Positions 34,635 through 45,405 are shown, counted from the first letter of the stretch. The stretch is DNA of 64,000 nt from Paralithodes platypus (GCA_032716605.1 CM064495.1:21691676-21755675), one strand, 5' to 3'. Made by a program: numbers and translations. Notes: a model not told the origin generated them from the sequence alone.

Positions 34635-34989
34635 GGGGGGGTCACCTGTTTGCTTTCCCCCTCTCTCCCTCTCTCTTTGGTTTGTATCCATTCGGCCCCA
34701 TTCAACCTACTGTTTTAAGACGTTTACCCCCTTCCAGGTGTCAATATTTTCCTGGCGAGCGGTAGCGAACCAGCATATATATATTTTTGTTTTGACAGCA
34801 AGCTAAATTTGTGCATTTTGCGATAGACAAATTTCTCCATACAATGCTGGCTCGCTATCGCTCGCCAGGAAGAAATCGACACCTGGATGGGGATAAACGT
34901 CTTAAAACCGTTGGCTGAATGGGGCCAAATGGATACAAGCTAGGGAAAGAGAGAAAAGGAGAGAAAGATAAAAAAACCGGTGACCCCCC
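34635..34989. mobile_element. TTAA-flanked foldback MITE, group c
   Basis: TTAA at 34631-34634 and 34990-34993. The whole element is a hairpin: the left arm (GGGGGGGTCACCTG, TTTGTATCCATTCGGCCCC, AGACGTTTACCCC, CCTGGCGAGCGGTAGCG) pairs with the right arm in inverted order. Arms are about 150 bp with an AT-rich loop near 34775-34845. Related copies are at 48506-48826 and 63242-63615. Confidence 0.9.
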
Positions 34990-34993
34990 TTAA

Positions 34994-35479
34994 ACTGGAG
35001 CACAGGAGGCCCGGGATGGAGCTTGGGCAGTAGAAATGCAGTAGACCACTTTTAGAACGTGAATGCTTTTCCAGCTTATCGAACAGTTTACACTGGTTAC
35101 AAACAACATTCTCCAACAGTATAACATGTACAGTTAGCCAACTTAGTCCTGCGACAAACTGTTGGGGTGTGTGTGGCATTTCCTTCATAGTAAACAACGT
35201 AGTTTTATGAATAAATAACGCAAACCCTATGGCGTGTGAAAGAAGGAATGTTAATGTTTGAGACGATAAATATCAGGAAACTATATTTTCTCATTTATTT
35301 GCATTACTGGAGGGTTGATTAATAGAAATTCCACAATGATGTTCGGTAATTATGTGATATGAAATGAAGAAGTTAATACTATTATATAGCATATCTATAC
35401 TCAAATTATTATTAGGCATGGCAGATATTGTGAGTGTGTGGGTGGTAGGAGGGTGGTGCTTCGTTTCAATTTATTATAT
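34994..35479. other. Nothing recognised
   Basis: AT-rich spacer without coding or paired repeats. Confidence 0.4.
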
Positions 35480-36842
35480 TAAATAATCACATAATTAAGC
35501 ATCTTGAGAATAATAAATTAATCAGTGATAGGCAATATGGTTTTAGACGATGTCGATCAACTGCAGACATGCTTTGCCTTCTTACGCATCAAATCAACCA
35601 AGCTACAGACCAACATGGTGAAACACATACAATAGCACTGGATATATCAAAGGCATTTGATAGAGTCTGGCATCAATCCTTATTGTCGAAGATGTCACAC
35701 TACGGCCTTGCATCATTAGTTCCACTAATTTCTTCTTATCTTCATAACAGAAAAATATGTGTAATGGTAGATGGCCTTTATTCTCAATTTCACTCAATAA
35801 ATGCTGGTGTTCCCCAGGGATCAGTTTTGGCCCCAATTCTGTTCCTCATTCATATCAATGAGCTCATATCTACCACTCATAATCCAATACATTCCTACGC
35901 ATATGACTCAACACTCCACAGTTCCTTCACATTTACCAATTCTTTCACCCAACCCGATCTTATAAATTCAAAAATAAACACTGGAATTTCTCTGAACCAG
36001 GACCTTTCTGGAATTAATGGATGGGGACAAAAGAATCTAGTTTCTTTTAATGCACAGAAAACCAAATACATTCAATTTTCTAACCGACATAATCTCACTG
36101 ACTCCCATATATTTTTTAATGATGTAAATATTCCCACTTCCCCTAGTATTGACATTCTCGGTGTAACATTAACTACTAATTTGAGCTGGACACATTATGT
36201 TAGAAGCATTGCTAAGAATGCCTCTAAAAAACTGGGACTCCTGTACAGAGTTCGAGAATTTTTCACTGACGAGCAGTTGGCCGTGATATATAAAAGTCAT
36301 GTGCGTTCTCAGATGGATTACTGTTCACCTCTGTGGGGTGGAAGTGGAGTGGTTGCATTGAGGCAGTTGGACAAAATTCAAAATAAAGCTATTAGATTAA
36401 TCAATAACCCTGCAATCACACAGGACCTTCCTACATTATCCATACGAAGAAACGTTGCATCCCTTGCATTATTCTACAGATATTTTCACAGCAATTGTTC
36501 CGAGGAACTTGCTTCAATTGTGCCGCCTCTCCACATCTTTCCCCGTAGAACTAGGGCAGCTGAGAGCGCCCATGAATTTACACTTTCTCCTCCACAATGC
36601 AGAACTTCTGCTTATCAGAATTCATTTATCCCCAGAGCTACTACTCTTTGGAATTCACTTCCCTCGAATTGCTTTCCACAAACTTACAATCTACAAATGT
36701 TTAAATCCAGTTGTTACAAACATTTTATGAATGGAGGATGCCTTTAGGCACATGGACCTTTTTGTTTTATCTGTGTTTTTCCTTCCTCCGTTCATTGTCT
36801 CTTAAAAAAAAAGAAAAAAAAAAAAAAACAAAAAAAAAAAAA
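35480..36842 (+). pseudogene. LINE RT related to family A, long open frame with YAYD active site
   Basis: The frame is open from about 35480 to TAG at 36745-36747, more than 400 codons. RT motifs are LISDRQYGFRRCRSTADML, ALDISKAFDRVWHQSLLSK (motif A), GVPQGSVLAPILFLIHINEL (motif B) and HSYAYDSTLH, where the family has YADD (about 35894-35905). The first catalytic Asp of motif C is Tyr. Later parts include NGWGQKNLVSFN, DILGVTLTTNLSW and MDYCSPLWGGSG. The 5' half (endonuclease, RT start) is missing. The 3' end is an A-rich tail to 36842. Protein-level similarity to LINE A copies is clear, but DNA differs enough to call a separate family. Open frame plus lost Asp suggests a fairly recent but dead insertion. 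Confidence 0.85.
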
Positions 36843-37022
36843 TCGAAACGGCACGGTGGATTTAAATGACTTACAGGTAAATGGCTGCATTTAAAATGCC
36901 TGTATATTGATTATTTGGACAAATACTTCTATGGGACAGTAAAATTTAAATACTGTTATTACATGAATTTATAGTTTGTAGTGTATATGTCTGAACATTC
37001 TTTTGTATAAATATTACGATTT

Positions 37023-37182
37023 ATTATGTTACCTCCACCAACCAAATTTACTCCTAAACTCAACTAATGAAATCAACAAATACATGTGGCAGTCCAGGGA
37101 ATCGAACCTAGGATGCTCACACCGAAATTCAGTGCATTTATCCATTGCGCTACGAAGAAAGTTTTCTATGTTTTAATTTACA
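37023..37182 (-). mobile_element. Compact tRNA-derived SINE with preserved empty site nearby
   Basis: Minus strand: box A TAGCGCAATGG (37152-37142) and box B AGGTTCGATTCC (37109-37098) in a tRNA-Arg-like head, with a body containing GGTTGGTGGAGGTAAC. It interrupts a unit that is continuous (inverted) at 37935-37990. Flanking ACGATTT and CAGATTT are a plausible imperfect target duplication. Confidence 0.7.
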
Positions 37183-37302
37183 GATTTAAGAGTTTATAGT
37201 GGCTATGAATAACCATGTTCCGATTATTTTCTATAAAGTTAGAAAAAAACGCGCCCTAGTAATGGATGGCTTTCTCTTCAGAATAAGTCCGATCCTTCTT
37301 AA

Positions 37303-37666
37303 GGGGAGGTAGACCGTTTGTTTGGTCTATTATTTCATGTATTCATATATTTGTTTAGTTTCCTCCCTAGACCTCCATCAAGGTTAGAAAAACACCCCCT
37401 AGACCCCCCTTCAAGATAAATGTGTAAATTTTTCGGTAGAAAAATGTTCCGGCCGAAGGCCGGTTCCTCGCAAAATTGCAGGCTCGCTATCGCTCGCCAG
37501 GAAAAAAATCGACGGTTAAATGGCTTGAAAGGTCTTAAAATTGACAACGAAATGGGGTGAAAGGTGTTAAAATCGCCAAACTAATGGGCCGAACGTCCCA
37601 TAGTCTCAAAACTAGTGGGGCTAAACATTAGAGAGAAGGGGGTCAAGAAAAACGGTCTGCCTCCCC
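37303..37666 (+). mobile_element. TTAA-flanked MITE, group d
   Basis: TTAA at 37299-37302 and 37667-37670. TIRs are GGGGAGGTAGACCGTTT and, inverted, GGGGAGGCAGACCGTTT. The core has CCGGCCGAAGGCCGG and GCTCGCTATCGCTCGCCAGG. It is immediately followed by another MITE that uses the same TTAA. Confidence 0.9.
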
Positions 37667-37670
37667 TTAA

Positions 37671-37873
37671 CCCCTTGAGGATCGGCAACGCATTTCTTGG
37701 TTTGCTTCTGAACATTAGTGATAATTTTATTCTGTTTAGGAGGGAATTGTAGGAGTCAGAAGAGGAATTATTGTGATAGTGTTTACCCATTTGACTTCTA
37801 GAGGGCCTTTCAAAACTGAAAACAAAATTATAGCTAACATAAACTGTAAAAACGCATCATAATCCTCAAGGGG
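37671..37873 (+). mobile_element. TTAA-flanked MITE, group e
   Basis: TTAA at 37667-37670 (shared with the previous element) and 37874-37877. TIRs start CCCCTTGAGGAT on both ends (12 bp perfect), followed by a diverged ACGCATTT/ATGCGTTT. The 203-bp body is related to 58611-58794 (shared AATTTTATTC and TAGGA blocks). Confidence 0.9.
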
Positions 37874-38003
37874 TTAATCTTCAGACAATTGTATTCAATT
37901 TAGGAGGGATCAGTCAGTAAAGTGATGAATTGAAATTGCTATTTATAGCCACTAGAAACTCTTAAATCGTAATATTTATACAAAAGAATGAGTTAATTTG
38001 ATA

Positions 38004-38262
38004 AGTTAGACAGGGGACAAAACATTATAAGAATCAGGGCTACTCAACTGGTTGCCCGCGGTTCAGATCCGGACCTCAGAGAGATTGTGTTTGGACCCTA
38101 TAATGCTCATGTCCGCAAAAGATAAAAACAAGGGAAAAGTGAGTCAAATTATTTATACTGGTTGTCAGCCACTGAGGTAAACTTTTATCCTGTTTCCCGA
38201 GATACTAAATCTCTTCAGTTGCTTTTCCTTCCTTCTTATAATGTTTTGTCCCCTGTCTAACT
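38004..38262. mobile_element. TA-flanked MITE with 30-bp perfect TIRs
   Basis: AGTTAGACAGGGGACAAAAC heads a 30-bp repeat at 38004-38033 that is perfectly inverted at 38233-38262. TA flanks both ends (38002-38003 and 38263-38264). The 259-bp non-coding element fits a Tc1/mariner-type MITE. The interior near 38035 (CAGGGCTACTCAACTGG) resembles a hAT terminus, possibly an older relic. Confidence 0.85.
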
Positions 38263-38264
38263 TA

Positions 38265-39367
38265 GCAAATTCCCTCATTTTTGTCAACATGTTTAATGTT
38301 TAGTTTTGAAAAAGATAATGGTGTTATTAGACTCTTTTAATTTTAACCCTGTGAAGATTGTGACGCATTTTGATATTTTATTCTGGCTATCATTGAACGA
38401 TTATATATAATTTACGATGGATTTGTTTGAATTATAATGGTAAACGGACCTAAAATCTTACTATATTTGATAAAACCCAAAATGAGCCCCGCTCGTCCTT
38501 TCACACACCCATGCCTGTGGAGGTGGTGATGGAAGGGGTGGGGTTGGTAGCGGGGAGGGGAGGGGGGGGGGGTAATAGTAGCACATTGTTGAGTGACTGA
38601 TTGCTACGTTTAGGTACAGTAACTGCCACCATTCCATTACATAATATAGTAATAAAATAGCATTCATTTAAACAGCTTATACAATCTGTTTACTAACCAT
38701 GGAGTTTAATGCACACTGGTACTCATTTAGTGATACATTTTAACAAGCTTTGATTAAGCACATACACAACAACATTCATTAACCGGACTCCCAGAGAACA
38801 ATTTTTCATACAACAATGTGATGGGCTTTAGGGGACTGAATAAGGATAGCATCATAACACACTATGGCACAACATATCTTCAGGTGACAAGGAAATAAAC
38901 TCTCTGCCACTTCGAGGTCAACAAATATCATCACGCTTTATTAGCTGTATTAGAATATCTATTCTAACATTCTTACATCTGTCATAGAATACCTTTACTA
39001 CATGCAATTACCTAACATACCATAGAAATACACATTCGATTGATTCTTTATATATTATATTATTGTATATTGTTAACAGATAAATAAGAATCTGTTTAAT
39101 TTTATTTAAACTTTATTAGAGGCCTTTCGTAAGCAGAATACAATACAATAAAGCGACTGGAACTATAAATTAGTGAATATCGTATTGAAGGGGGTTATTG
39201 GGTATTACAACAATATTTTTACGAGAGGTCCTTCTGAAACTAAATATTATATACTGGCGATAAATGAAAACACCTAATTGTAGTCATTGTTAATCTTTGT
39301 GAAAGGTTAAGATCCTAATACATAATAATTGATAATAAGGAAAAGATTATAACTCGAGGGGTCATCT
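38265..39367. other. Spacer with MITE fragment and G-rich tract
   Basis: A one-ended group e-like fragment begins at about 38345 (TTAACCCTGTGAAGATTG). A G-rich run at about 38534-38572 (GGGGTGGGG, GGGGAGGGG and an 11-G run) could form a G-quadruplex. The remainder is AT-rich and unrecognised. Confidence 0.5.
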
Positions 39368-42217
39368 CTTTTTTTTTTCTATGTGGATTAGGGAGACAAA
39401 AGGCAAAACTGCCTGTGACGAGTGCCTCACCTTGAGTTGAAAGAGTGACAGAGCCAAAATCAAGGAACAGTAAATCCAAAATGCCTGAGCACACAGAGTT
39501 TGAAGATATTTAAGTCATAGGATAAGGGAAAGATTAATTCAGGGAAAGAGTTCCAGAGCTCAGCTGTTGAATAGAAGAAAAATTGGGAGTATCGTTTCAC
39601 TCTTGAGTTGGAGAGTTGCACCGAGTAGGGTGGGATTGTGTTGCAAGACGGGTACTACGTACCCTACGTAGAGGAGGTGGTGTAAAATACATAATAATAC
39701 ACTGAGATAGCTCTGATGAACACTGATTATTGTAGTAGCGATAGAATAGCGAGGGAGATGCAACATTGCGGCGAAGAGAGAGATAGATTGAAGAGAGATA
39801 TAGATTGAAGAGAGATGGTAAGTACGGGAGTTAATGATACAAAAGTCTTTTATCTCTACTTTGGCTAGAAGTGCTGTGTGAGAGGATCCTCCCCGCACAT
39901 GTGAATAATACTCAATACAAGAATGCACTGTGCCCCTGTACAGAGCAAAAAGCTGTGTGGGGGTATAGAACCCCTTGAGGCGTTTGAGCACTACCAGCTT
40001 CTGGGAGGCCGCCTTAGCAAGACTGGCACTATGGTCCTTCCAAAAGAGAGCAGAAGAGAAAGAGACACCAAGAATACTGAGTGAAGATGAAGGGTTGATT
40101 GTTTTATTGTTGAAGTATAAGGGATAGTCTTCTGGGTGTTCACGACGGGTAGATATATGGAGAAATTGGGTTTTGGAAACTTTAGGAGCAAAAAGGTTTT
40201 CTCTGCCCCAATTGGAAATAGCAGTTAGATCAGAAGATATGTATTGCATGGCTTCATTACGTTTGTCTTTGAGGGATTGTTTGCTGGGGCGTTCTGGAAA
40301 ACTAATTGAATAGTGTAAGGTAGAGTTGTCTGCATATGAATGGATAGGACTGGAAGTACAGTTGAGAAGATAATTTATGAAAATTAAAAAGAGAATTGGA
40401 GATAGCACAGAACCCTGAGGAACACCGTAATTGATAGGATGAGAAAGTTAACGATAGCCGTCCACAACTGCAGTTATAGAACGGCTGGAGGAAATTAGAG
40501 ACGAAGGCACAGAAGGAGGGATAGAAACCGAAGGAGGGTAGTTTAGAAATTAGGTATTTGTGCCAAACTCTATCGAAGGCCTTCGATATGTCTAGCGCAA
40601 CAGAAAAGGTCTCACCGAAGTCCCGAAAGGAGGATGGCCAAGAGTTAGTAAGATATGAAAGAAGATCACCAGTACAGCGACCCTTAACCCGTCCAATACC
40701 AGCGACGGCAGGGAGCCGTCAGTAGATAAGTCTCTCCCCAGTCCCAGCGACGGCAGGGAGCCGTCAGTAATGTACTTTCCTTGTTACTGCCAGTATCAGG
40801 CAGTGCCTGGTACCACGACCGTTTGAGCACTGCTCTCGATATGGCAACACTTCTCAGCTTATATCCGACCCTCTGCAGAGGGTTATTCCCTTATTCCTTC
40901 ATCTTTTGAGGTGGGAAGTTGTTCTATTTTGCCATTTTGGCCACATTCCTGGGGACTTTTATTACTGTATCCTCCGGTACAGTAGGGGTTAAGGAAACCA
41001 TACTGGTGATCTGAGAGCAGATTATGAGAAGATAAATGCTTAAGAAATTTGGAAGAAAGAATAGTTTTAAAAACTTTAGAGACATAAGATATGAGAACAA
41101 TTGGACGATAGTTGGAGGGTTGAGAGCGGTCACCCTTCTTTGGGACAGGTTAAATGAGAGCAAACTTCCAGCAAGAAGGGAGGACGTTAAAGTATCCCTA
41201 GGCAGGGAGTCGGCACGGAAGCACAGTTTTTGAGTACAACAGAGGGAACACCATCCGGACCATACACCTTCTTAGTATTTAGCCCAGTGAAGGTAGAAAG
41301 TATATCTTTAGAAGAGATTTGAATATTAGGCATAAGTAGAAGAGAGGGGGTGGAGAGGGAGGAATAACACTGGAATCATCCAAGGTGAAGTTTCTAGCGA
41401 AAGCTTGTGCGAGGAGTTCAGCTTTGTCAGAGGAAGAAGTGATGGTTGTGCCATAAGAGTGGAAAAGGGGAGGGAAAGACGAGGAAGAAAAATTGTTGGA
41501 GAGGTTTTTTGCTAGATGCCAGAAAGCTTGGGAAGAGTTAGAGTTGGATAGTTTAGATTTTTTGTTATTAATGAAAGAGTATTAGGCAAGTCAAAGGACA
41601 GATTTGGCTTGATTCCAGGCAGAAACATAGGAAGAATAAGATTCTTGAGTTTTAAGGCGTCGGTACTGTTTGAATGCTTCCTCCTTATTGCGGACAGCAG
41701 TAGAACAAACGTGAGTAAACCAAGATTTGTTTGCATTAGTCTGAGAAAAGAAAATGGAATGTATGCCTCCATGCCCGATAGGATTTCCTCGGTAATGCGT
41801 TCAGCACTCTCCGAGGGTCCCCGGCCACATAAGCAAAAATAATTCCATGGGAAATCAAAGAAGTACTGTCGGAGAGCCTCCCAGTAGGCAGTGCCAAAGC
41901 GCCGCCGGCTGAGAAGATCGGGTTGCCATACTGAAGAGATAGGACAAGTGACAGAGATAAGTTTATGGTCGGCGGAGCCCAAAGGAGAGAAAAGATCGAC
42001 ATTATAAGAAGGGTTGGAAGTTAGACATTTTTTTTTTTTTGGGGACAGATCTCCGAAGCAATCCGGGTTACGGGTTGTTTGCTTAACCAACTGCTCTAGG
42101 TCATTTAGAATAGAAGACATAGGCTTGTTCTCCAGGTTGGTCAGTAGTGTGAGAGGAGAGCCATTGGTTGTGGTGAATGTTAAAATCTCCTAAGAAATCT
42201 CCTACTAACAATTTAGT
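39368..42217 (-). pseudogene. LINE family A copy 3, endonuclease to 3' tail, with MITE inside
   Basis: Minus strand, 5' to 3': endonuclease GDFNIHHNQW (about 42165) and LGSADHKLISV (about 41965), linker, KNCASVPTPC (about 41230), RT YRPIVLIS-like segment (about 41100), a 301-bp MITE at 40688-40988, motif A around 40590, MLSPILFLIFINYLL (40408) and SYADNSTLH (about 40330; YADN instead of YADD), then C-terminal motifs to 39560 and the tail at 39379-39368. Several frameshifts occur and the second catalytic Asp is Asn. It is 5'-incomplete near an adjacent hAT element at 42226. Confidence 0.88.
40688..40988 (-). mobile_element. TTAA-flanked MITE, group a, inside LINE A copy 3
   Basis: TTAA at 40684-40687 and 40989-40992. 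The flanks rejoin as GACCC-TTAA-GGAAACC, exactly the LINE sequence that copy 2 shows uninterrupted around 21060-21070. It is the same family as 22487-22811 in reverse orientation. It contains two GCGACGGCAGGGAGCCGTC units near its left end. Confidence 0.93.
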
Positions 42218-42225
42218 AATTTTGA

Positions 42226-43787
42226 CAGAGGTGGGCGCGCTCCGGTGGGACCGGTAATGCGGCAGCGCTCCGCGCTCATCAGACATAAGGTAATGCGGCA
42301 GCGCTCACGCGCTCCTTTTGTCAGCAGACCTGATGCGCTTCCCGCTCCGCGCTCCTGCGCTCCGCGCTCCTGCGCTCCGCGCTCCCAAAAATAGGTATAT
42401 AAAAAACAAAACAAACAAAACAGCTTCTAGAAGTTATTTAATTATTTACCTTTGTCCTTCACTTTGTCTTTTGTCTTTCACTTCACTAAATTCCAAGAAT
42501 TCAAAACATTAAAAAAAACTCAAGTCATGGTGTCTTTCTGAAGTTAAACTGTTTAAGTTTCTCACTTTCTCAGTTTCTGTTATTCTTTATGTCATATCAA
42601 TGAATCAAATATCAATGATATGATATGATTGATATCATTGTGAGTTTGTGACATTGTGACTGTCCATTGATATCTATGATATGACATAAAGAATTAGAGA
42701 AACTGTCCAAACTGAGAAACTAGGTCCGAAACTGCCAGGTCCGACGGTATATAATTTATAATAATTATATATATACGGCCGGGACTAGGGTCTTGTCAGA
42801 TGTCAGTTGTCACGCCCAGTGCCAGGTCCGTATATAATTATATACTGACTCGCCGAAAAAAAATCGTAGCAGCGAAACGACTGCACCTATGGCTTTCATA
42901 TTTTTATTTTTTTACCACATGTACCTTACCCTTCTGCATACCCACCACGGCACCACCACTACCCCAAAACCCCTCCTCCCACCCACTCGCTGACTATCGG
43001 TCGCCTCACAAGGAAAATAAATAAAATCTGTGGCGGCGAAACGATTGCACCAATCGGTTCCATATTTGTGTGACAAGTGCCTTACCCTTATGCCTTACCT
43101 CCACCACACCCCCAACTGCCTCCCACAACCCACTTCCAGCGTATCCGTACGAAGAAAAGGAAAACAAATACAATCTGTGGTGGCGAAACTACCTCACCAC
43201 TCGGCTTCATATTTGTAACACAAGTCAATTACGCTTCTACCTTCCCCCCACCATCCCCCAAACCACCCTCCCACCCATACATTCAAGTAACATTCCGATA
43301 GTATCGATACCATAAAATGATAAAAGTCTCTGAAGTCTATGGTGTCTTTTGACTATCAGACAGTCAGACAGGCTCGGGCTATACCACTGCCAGACTTACC
43401 CTTAGGCCCCTTCGTAAGCTGTAACTTGCCCGTAAGGTTTACTTTGCGTTAGCAAAAGCCCCCCCCAAAAAAATAACAAGTTAACAACTGTAACACTGTC
43501 AGTCTGTCACTATCATAGTATCACTGTATCACAGTTCACTAACACCGTGAGTAACACCGTACGAACGGTACGATGACTGTACACGACAATGACGTTCTTG
43601 TACCTGTTGTTGACAGGAAAAATCGCCTCCAGAGCGCCAGAAAGGAGCGCGAATTTCTAGCTGCGCTCCCCGCCTGCACTCCGATTTCAGAATTTTGCTG
43701 CTCCTCGCTCCGCGCTCCTCTATATTGGTAATGCGCACCGGATCGCAGAGCGCAGAGCGCCAAATGGCGCGCACATGCCCACCTCTG
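42226..43787. mobile_element. Non-autonomous hAT element, 1,562 bp
   Basis: TIRs are CAGAGGTGGGC at the left and its inverse GCCCACCTCTG at the right. Each side carries the 8-bp duplication AATTTTGA (42218-42225 and 43788-43795), the hAT hallmark. Both subterminal regions are packed with GCGCTCC / GGAGCGC words, including a 15-bp tandem (GCGCTCCGCGCTCCT) at about 42340-42385. The interior is non-coding, with an imperfect inverted repeat around CTTTATGTCATATCA (about 42573-42695) and a threefold tandem at 42851-43290. Confidence 0.92.
42851..43290 (+). repeat. Three degenerate tandem units inside the hAT element
   Basis: Units with spacings of about 165 and 147 bases each start near a GGCGAAAC or GCGAAACGA block, then CCATATTTGT-like, GCCTTACCCTT and a CCACC/CCCC-rich part. 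The Pro/Thr-rich open frames here follow from this composition and are not taken as genes. Confidence 0.75.
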
Positions 43788-43795
43788 AATTTTGA

Positions 43796-44352
43796 AGACA
43801 CTAATCAACTTATACGATACCGGTACACATTTTTGTATTTCCCAAGTTACTTCTGTCTCTGTGTGTCTTTCTCTCTCTGATCAAATTTCAAGTTTACAAT
43901 TAGGTGTAACAGACTTCAAAATAATAGAAAATTAAAATGTAATATACGTTGCAAAACTATATTTAGAATATCTACTAAATGAAAACAATGGAATTATTGA
44001 ATCCTTAATTAATATAACGGTACCAATTTAACATTGATTTCATAATAAGAGTGGTATGGAAAACTGCTTGTCGCCGAAGGTAGGGTCCTCAACAGGCTCT
44101 AATATCAACAGGTCAGCCTCACTTTTACCATTAACAAGAATTAGATCACCATATTAAGAGTTACATTTATCATTATCTTTGTCTGCTACATTAGTGTTTT
44201 ATACCATAATACCATGTAATTTTATTCAATAGGAAACCCTTTGGTAAAATGACAGGGAGCAACGGTTCAATTAACATGCTTCTATAATTTACAATACCGA
44301 CTCTGATTATTAATAATACTGGCACTCCAAACATACATACTTAAACACAGTT
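43796..44352. other. Nothing recognised
   Basis: AT-rich non-coding DNA between the hAT element and LINE A copy 4. Confidence 0.4.
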
Positions 44353-44592
44353 CTTCCGTGCTGACTCCCTGCCTAGGCAAACTCTTCCGTCTCTGTCTTT
44401 CCTTCTTGCTGAAAGTTTGCCCTCATTCAACCTGTCCCACAGAGGGTGACCACTCTCAACCCTTAAACAATCGTCCAATTGCTCTCATCTCTTGCATCTC
44501 TAAAGTTTTATTTTGATTATTCATAATTAAAAATGTCATAGGCATTTATCTTCTCAAAGTCTACTCTCAGACTGCCTTTATGGTTTCCTTAA

Positions 44593-45000
44593 CCCGTGTG
44601 GAGCTTACAAATTGGCCTGAAATTACCTTCATTCCCTGCTCATGTTCATGCATAAGCAAGAGCTAGTGCATAATACTAGTAAAAATTAACAGAGCTTTCC
44701 AATGACACCTGAATAATCTCTGTACGACGTCTGGTTGTCTTGGAACAATCTTGGATAAGTTGGCCAAAATCGCAAAAAATTAGTAGCGTTACACATAGCG
44801 AAACCAGGTCAAAACCTGTTTTCGCTATGCGTAATGCTACTGTGGTGCGAGAGAACTCTCTCACACTTCAGTATGTACCCAGACTCCGTGGGCTCCGGAT
44901 GAAGCCCTCCCGCACTGCCTGCAACAGCTTGCCTTGGTCCCAGGCCACATATTAAGTGGAAATCGGCGCCCATCAGGTGACGGGTGCCGTGAGGAAGTGG
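44593..45000 (-). mobile_element. TTAA-type MITE, group b, at the same LINE site as copy 3's MITE
   Basis: Left TTAA at 44589-44592 and right CTAA at 45001-45004 (one change from TTAA). The LINE flank is ATGGTTTCC-TTAA, the position used by the unrelated group a MITE in LINE A copy 3. The right end, inverted, matches the left end of 45406-45800 (CCGTCACC, GATGGGC, AAGC-GTTGCAGGC blocks). A 24-bp imperfect hairpin around CATAGCGAAA lies at about 44787-44838. Confidence 0.8.
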
Positions 45001-45405
45001 CTAAGGGCCCTTTCCTTAAGGGGTTTACTGGTGATCTTCTTTCTTATCTTACTAACTCTTGGTCATCCTCCTTTTGGGACTTTGGTGAAACCTTTTCTAT
45101 TGCACTAGACATATCGAAGGCCTTCGATAGAGTATGGCACAAATGTCTAAACTATCCTCCTTCGGTTTCTGTGTCTCCATCTGTATCTTTATCTCTCATT
45201 TCCTTTCTGGCCGTTCCATTGCTGCGGTTGGGGATGGCTATCGCTCTCTTCCTCAACCTATCAACTCCGGTGTTCCTCAGGGGTCTGTCCTATGTCCAGT
45301 TCTCTTTTTAATATTCATTAATGATCTTCTCAACTGTACCTCTAGTCCCATCCACTAATATCCTGATGAATCTACCTTACACTATTCAACTAGTTCTTCT
45401 CTTAA

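Larger units (their letters stand above)
36992..37990. repeat. Inverted pair of a short unit flanking the TTAA MITE block
   Basis: Left unit: CATTCTTTTGTATAAATATTACGATTT (about 36994-37020), interrupted, then resuming at about 37183 with AAGAGTTTATAGTGGCTAT. Right unit, inverted and uninterrupted: about 37935-37990. The interruption on the left is the tRNA-like insertion at 37023-37182. Confidence 0.7.

Noticed and set aside
42800..43315. Three overlapping Pro/Thr-rich frames in the hAT element as a protein gene
   Set aside because: They arise from C-rich tandem units open in several frames, and no known hAT domain is present.
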